From Archaeoglobus sulfaticallidus PM70-1 (GTDB lineage: Archaea > Halobacteriota > Archaeoglobi > Archaeoglobales > Archaeoglobaceae): 64,000 nt of DNA. Positions 1-7,273 of the stretch are shown one piece after another. The stretch is taken from assembly GCF_000385565.1 (NCBI RefSeq), contig NC_021169.1, positions 1,842,571 to 1,906,570 on the forward strand, written 5' to 3'. A program made the position numbers and the translations under genes. Under the pieces are notes generated by a model that saw only the letters and a list, made by a program, of their open reading frames with translations, did not search any database and was not told the origin of the DNA. Positions within the stretch are counted from its first letter, which is position 1; the number at the start of each line of letters is the position of its first letter.

Positions 1-686
1 ACCATACCCTCTTCAAGCCCCATGACCTTAGCAGCCTCCTCATTGTAGATCTTTTCCACATACTGCACCTCTAGGAAATGGTTGCCACTGCCAAGAGTTC
101 CAAGCTGGGGTTTTCCCCTATTCTTCGCTTTTTTACTGACAACATCTCCCCTGCCGCCTTCGAGACACCCATTCTCCTCGCAGTGCTTGAGATCTTCTTT
201 AGTGCCGAAGCCGTTCCTGACAGCCCATTCTGCCCCCTTAACGAAAATCTCATCGAGTTCATCATCAGTAACTCTCAGCCTGCCCTCGCTTCCAACTCCA
301 GAAGGTACTGCCACGAAAAGCTCATCTATGAGCTCTTTTATCTTTGGTCTAACCTCATCAACAGTCAGATTGCTCCTCAAAACTCTAACACCGCAGTTTA
401 TGTCAAATCCAACTCCTCCTGGAGACACCACACCCTCCTCTGCATCAAAACCCGCTACACCTCCGATAGGAAAGCCATAACCAACATGAACATCAGGCAT
501 GACAAGTGATGCGTACTGAATGCCCGGCATCGTTGCGACATTCGCAGCCTGCTCAACCGCATCCCTCTCCAGAATATCCATCAGCTCCCTGTTGATGTAG
601 AAATAAGCCGGAACCTTCATTCCCTTCTTGTATGTTTTTGGCAACTCCCATTTGTAATTCGTAATCTTCTTCAGAACATTTTCCAC
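1..686 (-). CDS. rtcB: RtcB RNA 3'-phosphate/5'-OH ligase, N-terminal part
   Basis: This is the tRNA-splicing and RNA-repair ligase that joins 2',3'-cyclic phosphate or 3'-phosphate ends to 5'-OH ends using GTP and Mn2+. The reading frame runs off the left edge, so only about 228 residues are visible of a family length near 480. Starting at the GTG at 686, preceded by the strong ribosome site GGGGGTGA, Asp95 and Cys98 (motif DINCGVR) and Asn202-His203 (motif GSGNHF) fall at exactly the positions known for the Pyrococcus horikoshii metal and GTP ligands, which supports this start. No intein is seen in the visible part. A TATA-like box at 741-752 serves it. Confidence 0.96.
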   Translation of the reverse strand, partial: MENVLKKITNYKWELPKTYKKGMKVPAYFYINRELMDILERDAVEQAANVATMPGIQYASLVMPDVHVGYGFPIGGVAGFDAEEGVVSPGGVGFDINCGVRVLRSNLTVDEVRPKIKELIDELFVAVPSGVGSEGRLRVTDDELDEIFVKGAEWAVRNGFGTKEDLKHCEENGCLEGGRGDVVSKKAKNRGKPQLGTLGSGNHFLEVQYVEKIYNEEAAKVMGLEEGM

Positions 687-740
687 AGAATCACCCCCAA
701 TGAGCTTTAGAATCTCAGATTGTTTAAAAAAATGTGGCAA

Positions 741-752
741 CAAGATATATAG
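741..752 (-). promoter_or_regulatory. TATA box of rtcB
   Basis: Read on the minus strand the site is AACTATATATCT, about 55 bases before the rtcB GTG. That leaves a leader of roughly 30 bases carrying the ribosome site. The rest of 687-968 is AT-rich with no convincing gene. Confidence 0.5.
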
Positions 753-968
753 TTTTATCCCTAGTTTTACAGCACTCAACATGCAGTAGCCAAAGTATAG
801 AGTGTATCCAAGTTACAGAAAACATGGTTAAGTGAATGTTAAGTGAAAAATCTTAACTCCAAAGAAGCCCAGCTTCTGTGAAAGATGTCGATTCTTTCAA
901 TTTTGCAAGCTTTCTGCCTCATGCGTTTTTAATAAAAACAGTTTTGCTTTTGCTCAAAAATTAAAAAA

Positions 969-1448
969 TTACTCATTCAACCTCTTGCAGACGATACAGC
1001 TTACTATCACATCCCCGCATGAATTGCATTTCACAATAAACGATCCATTAACCTGCTCTACCACAACACTTCCAGGTATAAGTTCTTTTCCGCAGGAATT
1101 ACATTTGGCGAAAAACTTCTCTCCAATTTTCTTAACGATATCCGGATTCGAATCAAACCATTTTATAGCCTTTTCTAGCCTCATAAAATACTCATCATCA
1201 CTCTTTCCTTTCTGAAGCATCTCATCATATGCATGCCACCACATCGTCTGCTCGAGGAATTTTAACTTCCTGCTCAGCATATAGATATAGTACGGAGCTT
1301 CACCATCTATCTCCAAGTCCCTTGTTAACCTCTCAAAATATGCTGCTATAATGTCATCGATAACCCTTTCACATTCCCCACATATACCGAATTCTATGTA
1401 TCTCCCATCCACCACCTTACCCCCACATACAACGCAATTCATGTCCAT
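969..1448 (-). CDS. Zinc-ribbon protein of unknown function
   Basis: A 159-residue protein with three cysteine-pair regions: CVVC and CGEC in the first 30 residues, CNSC near residue 115, and CNSC plus CIVC at the C-terminus. These look like two zinc knuckles at either end of a helical middle segment rich in aromatic and charged residues (about 30-105). I do not recognise a named family. Alternative starts are Met1 and Met3. It stands alone, with AT-rich gaps on both sides, so context gives no function. A nucleic-acid or protein-interaction role is a guess from the zinc ribbons only. Confidence 0.75.
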   Translation of the reverse strand: MDMNCVVCGGKVVDGRYIEFGICGECERVIDDIIAAYFERLTRDLEIDGEAPYYIYMLSRKLKFLEQTMWWHAYDEMLQKGKSDDEYFMRLEKAIKWFDSNPDIVKKIGEKFFAKCNSCGKELIPGSVVVEQVNGSFIVKCNSCGDVIVSCIVCKRLNE

Positions 1449-1636
1449 ATATTGTAATTCAAAGAATTTAAATTTATTCGATTATGATTAAAAATTTCGA
1501 ATTAAAATATTCAATTTAAAACTGTATTAATTTTTTGTAATTCTCGCATCACAGAAAAAATTTCAAATTGCTAAAAAATGGCAAAAGCATGTGATTAGTA
1601 TCCGATCCAAAAATTCTTATTGACAATGTATGCCAA

Positions 1637-2005
1637 TCACTTTAAACTGGTTAGAATTATCAGCCATGAGTTCTCTCCAGCTTTCGGAAATCTGAGCAGT
1701 ACATAAACCCCATTCAGCTTATTGCCCCTCAGTCTAACCTTTATCTCATTGTCACTCCTTTTTAGCAGATCATATTCCCCCCTATCCCATATCCTGACTG
1801 TTCCAGCCCCATATCCATCTGGAATCTCTCCTTCAAAATCCATGTAATCTACATCATGATCCTCTACCTGAATCGCAAGCCTCCTCTCTCCTCTTTTCAG
1901 GGGCATTCCTTTAGGAACCGCCCAGCTTTTTGCCACACCATTCATTTCAAGTCTGAAATCGTAGTGGTGCTTTTTTGCGAAATGCTCCTGAACAACGAAA
2001 TTCAT
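1637..2005 (-). CDS. Stand-alone 3'-phosphoesterase (LigD PE domain)
   Basis: A 122-residue protein equal to the phosphoesterase domain of bacterial DNA ligase D, which trims 3'-phosphate or 3'-ribonucleotide ends before end joining. All six active-site residues known from Pseudomonas LigD (His42, His48, Asp50, Arg52, His84, Tyr88) map with a constant offset of 34 to His8, His14, Asp16, Arg18, His50 and Tyr54. The HYDFRLE and VEDHDVDY motifs are clear. No polymerase or ligase domain is attached and none lies next to it. The gene is divergent from the small zinc-ribbon gene at 2077 across a palindromic promoter. It is probably leaderless. Confidence 0.9.
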   Translation of the reverse strand: MNFVVQEHFAKKHHYDFRLEMNGVAKSWAVPKGMPLKRGERRLAIQVEDHDVDYMDFEGEIPDGYGAGTVRIWDRGEYDLLKRSDNEIKVRLRGNKLNGVYVLLRFPKAGENSWLIILTSLK

Positions 2006-2031
2006 CAGAATTTTTTGAGAGATAGCAGCGA

Positions 2032-2051
2032 TAAACCTTTCGAAAGGTTTA
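2032..2051. promoter_or_regulatory. Palindromic divergent promoter
   Basis: The sequence TAAACCTTTCGAAAGGTTTA is a perfect 20-bp palindrome. Read either way it gives a purine-rich BRE-like CGAAAGG followed by a TTTA-type TATA element. The plus TATA is centred about 26 bases before the ATG at 2077 and the minus TATA about 27 bases before the ATG at 2005. It therefore looks like two leaderless promoters sharing one overlapping BRE. Confidence 0.6.
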
Positions 2052-2076
2052 AATCAAAAGCCTGGCAAGAGCTATC

Positions 2077-2259
2077 ATGAAAAAATTTCTGGTCTGCCCA
2101 GTATGTAACTCAAAAGATGTCGAACCAGATACTGGAGGATATACTGGAAAATACCACTGCAAGAACTGTGGGTATATTGGGAGCTTCATTCTGAAGATGG
2201 ATGAAGGAGAATACAACGAACTGATGGAAAGAGAGAGGAAAGAGAAGAGCGATTTATAA
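2077..2259 (+). CDS. Small zinc-ribbon protein
   Basis: A 60-residue protein with CPVC near residues 7-10 and CKNC near residues 28-31, a typical one-domain zinc ribbon, followed by a charged helical tail. Small zinc ribbons of this type are common in archaea and usually bind nucleic acids or larger complexes, but the function here is unknown. The start is fixed by the promoter about 26 bases upstream. The gene shares that promoter with the phosphoesterase gene at 2005, which might mean co-regulation. Confidence 0.75.
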   Translation: MKKFLVCPVCNSKDVEPDTGGYTGKYHCKNCGYIGSFILKMDEGEYNELMERERKEKSDL

Positions 2260-2291
2260 TTAATTAACATTATTGAGAAACTTCTCAAAAA

Positions 2292-2300
2292 TTATAAATA
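2292..2300 (+). promoter_or_regulatory. TATA box of ribA
   Basis: TTATAAATA lies with its centre about 26 bases before the ATG at 2322, so the transcript probably begins at or very near the start codon. Confidence 0.65.
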
Positions 2301-2321
2301 CATTCACGCTCCAGTATTTCC

Positions 2322-3443
2322 ATGCAACCAAAACCCTGTGTTGTTGTTGACAAGAACAAAGCTGTTGTTTCTCATCCCGCTGAAATAGTTACATCGAAAG
2401 AGATCGCTTTCATGATGAAGAATTGTGACGAGCTGAGGGTTGCCCTCCCATGGGAGACCATATCCCAGCTTGGTTTAAACAAATTCAAGTTTTTTGGAGA
2501 GAATTCAATTCCTATCGATTTCAAAACGAATGGTAGCTCGGCAGAAGAAAAAGCTGAGTTCATAAGGAACCTCGTTAAAAATAAAGTATCCAGAGAAGAG
2601 ATAATCTATCCCGGAAGAATCTTCATAGAGGTTGCGAAGAAAGAGGGTGTCCTCGATAAACCCGCTTTTGCTGAAGCCTGCCTAGATATCGCAAGAATGG
2701 ATGGATACATTCCGGCAAGTGTTTTTTCATATCTGATGACCCCAGACGGAAAGCTTGCAAATGAGAAATACGCCAGAAAGTTTGCCGAAGAGCATGGTCT
2801 GCGATTATTCAGCATACAGGAGCTGATATTCACAAGACTCAAAAATGAGAAGCTTGTTGAGAGAGTGGTCACCGCAACGCTCCCAACGAAATTCTATGGC
2901 ACATTCAAAGCAGTCGGATACAAAACACCCATAGGCGAGATTGTTGCATTGGTTAAGGGAAATGTTACTGAAGGAGAAGTTATGGTAAGAATCCACTCAG
3001 AATGTCTCACCGGAGATGTTTTTCACTCTCTGAGATGTGATTGTGGTGACCAGTTAGAGAATGCACTTAAACGAATCGACAGCGCTGGCAAGGGTGTTTT
3101 AATCTACATGAGAGGACATGAAGGCAGGGGAATCGGACTGATCAACAAGCTGATGGCATACAAACTGCAGGAGGAGGGCAAAGATACTGTTGAGGCGAAT
3201 CTGGAGCTTGGATTCCCTCCTGACATGAGAAGCTATGGCATATCGGCTCAGATTTTAATGGATCTGGGCGTCAAAAAGATACTGCTGATGACGAACAACC
3301 CGCTGAAAATCGAGGAACTCAGAAAATACGGTTTTGAAGTGAAGAGAATGGAAATAGAAGTTGAGCCATGCAGGGAGAATCTTGACTATCTAAAGGCCAA
3401 GAAAGAGAAGATGGGTCACATGATTTGCAGAGTTAACATATGA
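2322..3443 (+). CDS. ribA: RibA-type GTP cyclohydrolase II with degenerate RibB-like N-terminus
   Basis: 373 residues. The C-terminal half (about 190-373) is a full GTP cyclohydrolase II, the first step of riboflavin synthesis. It has the zinc site HSECLTGD...CDC, the RGHEGRGIGL substrate loop, a YGISAQIL segment with the conserved Tyr, and a TNNPLK...GHM end. The N-terminal half aligns in length and partly in sequence (GRIF, DIARMDGYIPASV) with 3,4-dihydroxybutanone-phosphate synthase. It lacks the RENEGD-type acidic metal motif and the HxxxxVDLA histidine, so it is probably not catalytic. A separate intact ribB lies at 40450. Many archaea use GTP cyclohydrolase III instead, so this bacterial-type enzyme is notable. 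Confidence 0.88.
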   Translation: MQPKPCVVVDKNKAVVSHPAEIVTSKEIAFMMKNCDELRVALPWETISQLGLNKFKFFGENSIPIDFKTNGSSAEEKAEFIRNLVKNKVSREEIIYPGRIFIEVAKKEGVLDKPAFAEACLDIARMDGYIPASVFSYLMTPDGKLANEKYARKFAEEHGLRLFSIQELIFTRLKNEKLVERVVTATLPTKFYGTFKAVGYKTPIGEIVALVKGNVTEGEVMVRIHSECLTGDVFHSLRCDCGDQLENALKRIDSAGKGVLIYMRGHEGRGIGLINKLMAYKLQEEGKDTVEANLELGFPPDMRSYGISAQILMDLGVKKILLMTNNPLKIEELRKYGFEVKRMEIEVEPCRENLDYLKAKKEKMGHMICRVNI

Positions 3444-3539
3444 TTCAGGTTTAGACATCTGGAGTTAAAAGCACACACCTACGACTAGTACCACCCATAC
3501 CGTAAAGTTCATAAACATACCGACAGAATGTAGAATCGC

Positions 3540-3613
3540 GGGCCGGTAGCTCAGACTGGAAGAGCGCTCGCTTGGCATGCGAGAGGCCTGGGGTTCAAAT
3601 CCCCACCGGTCCA
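3540..3613 (+). tRNA. tRNA-Ala (GGC)
   Basis: A full cloverleaf: acceptor GGGCCGG pairs with CCGGTCC, anticodon stem CTCGC/GCGAG with loop TTGGCAT giving anticodon GGC, T-stem TGGGG/CCCCA with TTCAAAT, and discriminator A. There is no intron and no encoded CCA. It is the intact copy next to an integrated element; a damaged copy of its 3' half lies at 5960-5994. Confidence 0.97.
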
Positions 3614-3741
3614 TAAAAAAGTCCTAGCTAAAGGGTGCTTGACATAAGACAGGAACTCTAGAAACTTTCGCTCAACAAAATCAGACAGGTTCGGGGCTAA
3701 ATGGAACTTGGGTTTGGTTAAATACGTTACGGGGTGGGTAA

Positions 3742-4326
3742 ATGCCAACTCTTTATTTTTTCGCATATTTCTTTCCGTTTTTCATTATGATAATTTTAGT
3801 TGTATTTTTGTTAATAAAAAAGCCAGATTACATTCTCAGCAGGAGAATAACCATCGTGTTATTTTTTGTTGGTCTGTTTTTAGCTCCAGTGGTGACGGGA
3901 CATCTTTTTTACCCAGCTAACCCTTATTTAGGAGTCGGTAGCTACCTGAACTATTTAATCGTATATCTCATAATCCCTTCCCTTATAGCCACAGCAATTT
4001 TGACCAAAGAAAATTCAGTCAGAAGAAATGCTTCTACATTTTTTATTATCCTTCTCGTTTTTGAAAGTTTTTCTTTACTCTACAAACTTCCTTTTGGACA
4101 TCATCTGCCCAAAAACCCAGCGATAAAACTTGAAATAGCTCGAGATACAATGGTTCTCGGAGATTTACTACACTATTCAATCGCAGTTGCAGTTCCCGCT
4201 CTGTTCTGTTACCCTTACACAAAAACCAGAAGTGCTTTTTTGAGGATTTTACTCATTCTCGCCATACCAGTCTCACTTACGCTTGCATACATCGGAATCA
4301 TGTATTTGACAGGAGGTGTGATGTGA
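3742..4326 (+). CDS. Multi-pass membrane protein, unknown
   Basis: A 194-residue, strongly hydrophobic protein with about five or six predicted membrane segments: residues 5-25, 37-55, 65-87, 98-113, 137-157 and 168-190. Short charged loops (KKPDYILSRR, KENSVRRN) separate the first ones. No signature motif is recognised. The sequence GGGGTGGG just upstream of the ATG is a good ribosome site. It lies inside the tRNA-Ala element and probably arrived with it. Its role (immunity, transport or none) cannot be read from sequence. Confidence 0.65.
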   Translation: MPTLYFFAYFFPFFIMIILVVFLLIKKPDYILSRRITIVLFFVGLFLAPVVTGHLFYPANPYLGVGSYLNYLIVYLIIPSLIATAILTKENSVRRNASTFFIILLVFESFSLLYKLPFGHHLPKNPAIKLEIARDTMVLGDLLHYSIAVAVPALFCYPYTKTRSAFLRILLILAIPVSLTLAYIGIMYLTGGVM

Positions 4327-4348
4327 AATGAATATAACGACTAAGGAT

Positions 4349-4485
4349 TTAGCCAGCTATATCATCATTATGCTGATACATGGGTAATAATCTAATGTGA
4401 CTGCCGGTTTGTCTTGTAACACATAACCAAATCTTTTCAATAATTTCGCCAACTCTTCTCCGCTAATGTTACGTGGGAGTTTCAT
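4349..4485 (-). pseudogene. hicA: HicA toxin remnant, frameshifted
   Basis: The start overlaps the hicB stop by ATGA. The first 23 codons read MKLPRNISGEELAKLLKRFG then YVL, a classic HicA N-terminus. The next stretch in that frame is nonsense, but one base further on the DNA reads RQTGSHIRL, the HicA active-site segment with its key histidine. A single-base loss near 4417 therefore breaks the gene. After the histidine the homology fades within about 15 codons and a stop follows, so the C-terminal half is also gone. The mRNA-cleaving toxin should be inactive. Confidence 0.75.
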
Positions 4486-4724
4486 ACAGTGAGTACCTCT
4501 TGCCTGACTATGTGGAGTCTTAGTATGTCCGGCTTTTCATCCTCTTCAAAATTACAGTCAACCGCATCCTTGGTTATCTCTCTCAGCTCATCAAGTGAAT
4601 CAGCTTGGTAAAATGTGTCATCAAAAAGTGAAATATCGATCTCAGGAGTTTCTTCTGCACTATAAACTCTTTTAATGGATTGGTACCTACCCTCAAGCGA
4701 GTGAATCTCTACTACCCATTCCAT
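4482..4724 (-). CDS. hicB: HicB-family antitoxin
   Basis: An 80-residue protein of the short HicB type often found upstream of hicA. It has a beta-rich N-terminus (MEWVVEIHSLEG), a SLDELREITKDAV helix and the family ending DILRLHIVRQEVLT. In intact modules it neutralises the HicA ribonuclease. Here the downstream hicA is broken, so the antitoxin is an orphan and would be free to decay. It overlaps the hicA start by four bases. The reading frame is still open over the full expected length. Confidence 0.8.
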   Translation of the reverse strand: MEWVVEIHSLEGRYQSIKRVYSAEETPEIDISLFDDTFYQADSLDELREITKDAVDCNFEEDEKPDILRLHIVRQEVLTV

Positions 4725-4883
4725 CAGCTGTTACCATCATATTTACTCTGAAAACAGGCAAAAAATAGAAGGAGTTAAAGAGGGGTTCCCCAGCGAGGGG
4801 ATAGAAAAAGATACAAAATCCTCCACAACCACCGAACCCTAAATTAAAGAAAGACTTATACTTAGCTCTATCAACATACGACT

Positions 4884-5069
4884 ATGACTGCAACCCTCCA
4901 GGAACTCAGCACCAAAGTTGAAAGAATTGAGAAGTTCCTTCAAGCTTTGATTGATGTCAACCTTGACCTGATTGAAGAAGTGGAACCTGAAGATTGGGAG
5001 ATTCAGACTGTTAAAGAGAGAAAAGATAACGAGTTTTTAGACTGGAAGTCGGTCGAGAATGAATTATGA
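4884..5069 (+). CDS. Antitoxin of a RelE-type module
   Basis: A 61-residue acidic helical protein (MTATLQELSTKVERIEKFLQ...) ending in a EPEDWEIQTVKE segment typical of archaeal partners of RelE/ParE toxins. Its stop overlaps the start of the toxin remnant at 5059. A TATA-like element (ACTTATACT, about 4854-4862) lies about 26 bases before the ATG, so it is probably leaderless. It is likely the surviving half of a toxin-antitoxin pair. The family assignment rests on size, composition and position. Confidence 0.65.
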   Translation: MTATLQELSTKVERIEKFLQALIDVNLDLIEEVEPEDWEIQTVKERKDNEFLDWKSVENEL

Positions 5070-5326
5070 AAATCAGATTTTGATTTCCAAAAAGGCATTT
5101 AAGGAACTTAAAAGCATTCCTGAAATGGAAAGAAAGCTTATCGAGGAATAGAATATCCAAACTTGCTTTTTTCCCTCTTGTGCGTCTTAATGTTAAAAAG
5201 CTAAAAGGTCACCAGAATGTTTACAGGCTCAGAGTTGGAGATTACAGGGTGATATTTGAATATCTAAAGGGGAAGCGAGTTGTAAAAATCCTGAAGGTTG
5301 GTAAACGGGAGAGTGTTTATGACTGA
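5059..5326 (+). pseudogene. relE: RelE/ParE toxin, one-base insertion
   Basis: The frame from the ATG at 5059 reads MNYENQILISKKAFKELKSI and so on to LIEE, then hits TAG at 5149. Removing one T at that point joins the sequence to a second frame (ERISKLAFFPLVRLNVKKL, then KGHQNVYRLRVGDYRVIFEY, ending KRESVYD). The KLKGHQNVYRLRVGDYRVIF segment is the hallmark of RelE ribonucleases. The restored protein would be about 88 residues, the normal family size. The single-base insertion suggests recent inactivation. Confidence 0.8.
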
Positions 5327-5959
5327 ATCTCCTTTAGAGGTTTTTCAAGGATTTCCTTTTCTGGAACCAGATTAACCTCCTTCCACTTCACCATGTATTG
5401 CTGGTATCTCAACGGGAGTTTTATCATACAAGGACATCCAGGCTTCCTGTGTTGTGTGCCACGATGTAGTCCCTCAGTCTTAGACGGAACCATTAGAACA
5501 TTATTACACATCTGCTCGAATAACTTCCTAAAGCGAGAGGGGTTATTTTCCTGCCTATGTGGATTGCTTTAACATTTAATTTGTCTTAGGGTTTTCTGAG
5601 GAGATCATATGGGAAAGGATGTTCTGAAGGTGCGACATCTTTGAGTTCTACCGCATATCTCAGCCACTTCTCAAGGACTGGGTGGATGGGAACCCAGTGA
5701 GGGAATTTCTAAGGTTGGTATGGTACTTACATTGAGTTTCATAGGCATATTTTGATTTATTTATACCAGTTCTGGAATTCCCCGAGGGTTTTTAGCATTA
5801 ATGATATTTTTGCTGAATTTCAGGTATTCCCTGATTTGTTTTCCGTCCACTTAAGCCAGTTCTTTGATTTTGCTCTGGAATGCCTGTATTTTATATATTC
5901 TTCCACCAAATCCTTTTTTACCTTAAACGACTCTCAGAATGACTCCAATTTTGCGAAGA
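5327..5959. other. Relic region; possible integrase fragment at 5760-5960 (minus)
   Basis: No intact gene is convincing here. On the minus strand from about 5930 the DNA reads KKDLVEEYIKYRHSRAKSKN then WLKWTENKSG. After a frame change it continues as REYLKFSKNIINAKN. This resembles the N-terminal core-binding domain of an archaeal tyrosine integrase, broken by stops and a frameshift. A 64-codon open frame at 5317-5511 (minus) has no recognisable features and overlaps the end of the relE remnant. Position next to the att-like repeat fits an integrase, but the match is from memory and weak. Confidence 0.35.
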
Positions 5960-5994
5960 TTGGCATGCGAGAGGTTCAAATCCCCACCAGTCCA
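5960..5994 (+). repeat. Damaged 3' tRNA-Ala copy (att-like site)
   Basis: The anticodon-loop-to-3'-end part of tRNA-Ala (3572-3613) recurs here as TTGGCATGCGAGAGG followed directly by TTCAAATCCCCACCAGTCCA. Relative to the intact gene it lacks seven bases (CCTGGGG) and has one substitution (CCGG to CCAG). This is the expected far end of an element that integrated at the tRNA 3' half, with later decay. Confidence 0.85.
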
Positions 5995-6233
5995 TTAGAA
6001 ACTTTTTAACTACAGTGTATTTTATATAAAAACAAGGGATTTACTAATTGTTCTACAAAATCAGACATATTGGATATATTTCCTCCTCATCCTCCAACAT
6101 TCTCCCCAGTTAAACACCTTCTTATTTTCCAGTCACCCTATGTGTAATCCATGCGACAGAACGAGTTTACCTGTAAGCCTGATTATATCTTGTACCCAAA
6201 CCTCTCGAAATCAACTCCATCAATGTCAAAAAC

Positions 6234-7262
6234 TCACTCCTCTAGCCCAAACACCTCGGGTCCAACCACCTGCAGACCTTTCTCAGTCTTCCACTTCTCA
6301 TCAGACGGCATAGTCACAACATACACATTCATCCCACACCTTATCTCTTCAGTGGTAATGGGTCTCAGCGAATCCACATCCATCAGGGTTATTATATCCG
6401 GCACGGTTACCCTTTCCACCCCATTCTCAGCCACCAGATACTCATTCTGGAAAATCAGACTTATTTTCTTATCCCCAACAACTTCCACCTGTCCCCCATA
6501 GAACCTGTTGAATCTCATCCTCGAGATCCCGGCAACTTTCCCTTCACCCAGCAGTGAACCCCCGGTAATCTCGCAGATTTCCATTATCTTCGACTCATTA
6601 GACATATCGGACATCAGAATCTCTCCAATCATGACTGATTTTGTGATCGTGTGTCTTATTGCCGACTTCTTTAGCTCCCTGCCTGTCATTGCATAAAACG
6701 AGATCCACGAGTAGCCTCCCATCAATCTCGTTATCCCTCTGGCAAACCACTCACCATACACAGAATCTATCGAATCCACGAAGATCGTATTGCCCTTTTC
6801 ATCCGATATAGCCATTGGCGTTATGGATATACCATGCAGATGGAAGGTTGTCATCTGCAACTCCGGAAATGCTCTCCCCATACCATCGGCATCAACTATC
6901 GGAATATCTGAGTTCAGTCCGGCAACTATGGGAGTTAGTGAGTTCAGTCCGGCACCCTCTACTGGGACTATCGCATAGGTTTCCTCCCCAAAATAGTTTT
7001 CAAGCATTCTTAAAACAGTTATTGCCTCCTTCCCGTTTGGCAGCTTCTCCTTTAAAATTAAAGGTGAACCCATCAACGCCACAGACAATATGAGTGCATC
7101 ATCCGGAACCTCTTCTGGATCTATCAGATAAGTTGTTCTTCCTTCTTTGAGAAGCTGCAGTGCCATAAGCTCAGATACGTATGCCTGCCCCCCACCACCA
7201 CTTCCCAGTACTTCCGCTCCCTTTGCTATTCTTCTAACCAAGTCTTCATCAACACGAATCAT
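6234..7262 (-). CDS. DUF917 family protein (distal copy)
   Basis: 342 residues counted from the ATG at 7262, which follows AAGGTTGA and matches the start of the paralog at 13295-14383. The family motif GSGGGGQAY lies near residue 20 and DADGMGRAFPELQ near residue 130. DUF917 proteins commonly sit beside hydantoinase/oxoprolinase genes and often carry a HyuA-like C-terminal domain in bacteria. Their reaction is not established. This is the last gene of the operon that starts at 14383. It shares a 53-bp identical stretch with its paralog and has a 15-bp direct repeat inside (6910 and 6940). Confidence 0.88.
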   Translation of the reverse strand: MIRVDEDLVRRIAKGAEVLGSGGGGQAYVSELMALQLLKEGRTTYLIDPEEVPDDALILSVALMGSPLILKEKLPNGKEAITVLRMLENYFGEETYAIVPVEGAGLNSLTPIVAGLNSDIPIVDADGMGRAFPELQMTTFHLHGISITPMAISDEKGNTIFVDSIDSVYGEWFARGITRLMGGYSWISFYAMTGRELKKSAIRHTITKSVMIGEILMSDMSNESKIMEICEITGGSLLGEGKVAGISRMRFNRFYGGQVEVVGDKKISLIFQNEYLVAENGVERVTVPDIITLMDVDSLRPITTEEIRCGMNVYVVTMPSDEKWKTEKGLQVVGPEVFGLEE

Positions 7263-7273
7263 CTCTATCAACC

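Larger units (their letters stand above)
3614..5994. mobile_element. Decayed element integrated at tRNA-Ala
   Basis: The segment lies between an intact tRNA-Ala and a partial direct repeat of its 3' half, the usual outcome of site-specific integration by a tyrosine recombinase. Further short matches just outside the tRNA copies (TAGAAACTTT at 3659 and 5996; ACAAAATCAGACA at 3675 and 6055) suggest the repeated region once extended past the tRNA. Inside are a hydrophobic membrane protein, a HicBA module, a second antitoxin-RelE module and a possible integrase fragment. Both toxin genes are frameshifted, and no intact integrase is present, so the element appears immobile. Confidence 0.6.

Noticed and set aside
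78-509. Long plus-strand frames opposite rtcB
   Set aside because: They lie wholly opposite the rtcB frame, which has all its active-site residues; the plus-strand products are low-complexity and have no ribosome site.
3551-3766. 71-codon minus-strand frame through tRNA-Ala
   Set aside because: It covers the tRNA gene itself and reads its complement (CQASALPV), a common artefact over tRNAs.
5752-6009. 85-codon plus-strand frame before the tRNA remnant
   Set aside because: It is Phe/Ser-rich with no ribosome site and runs into the tRNA-derived repeat; the opposite strand gives a better (integrase-like) reading.
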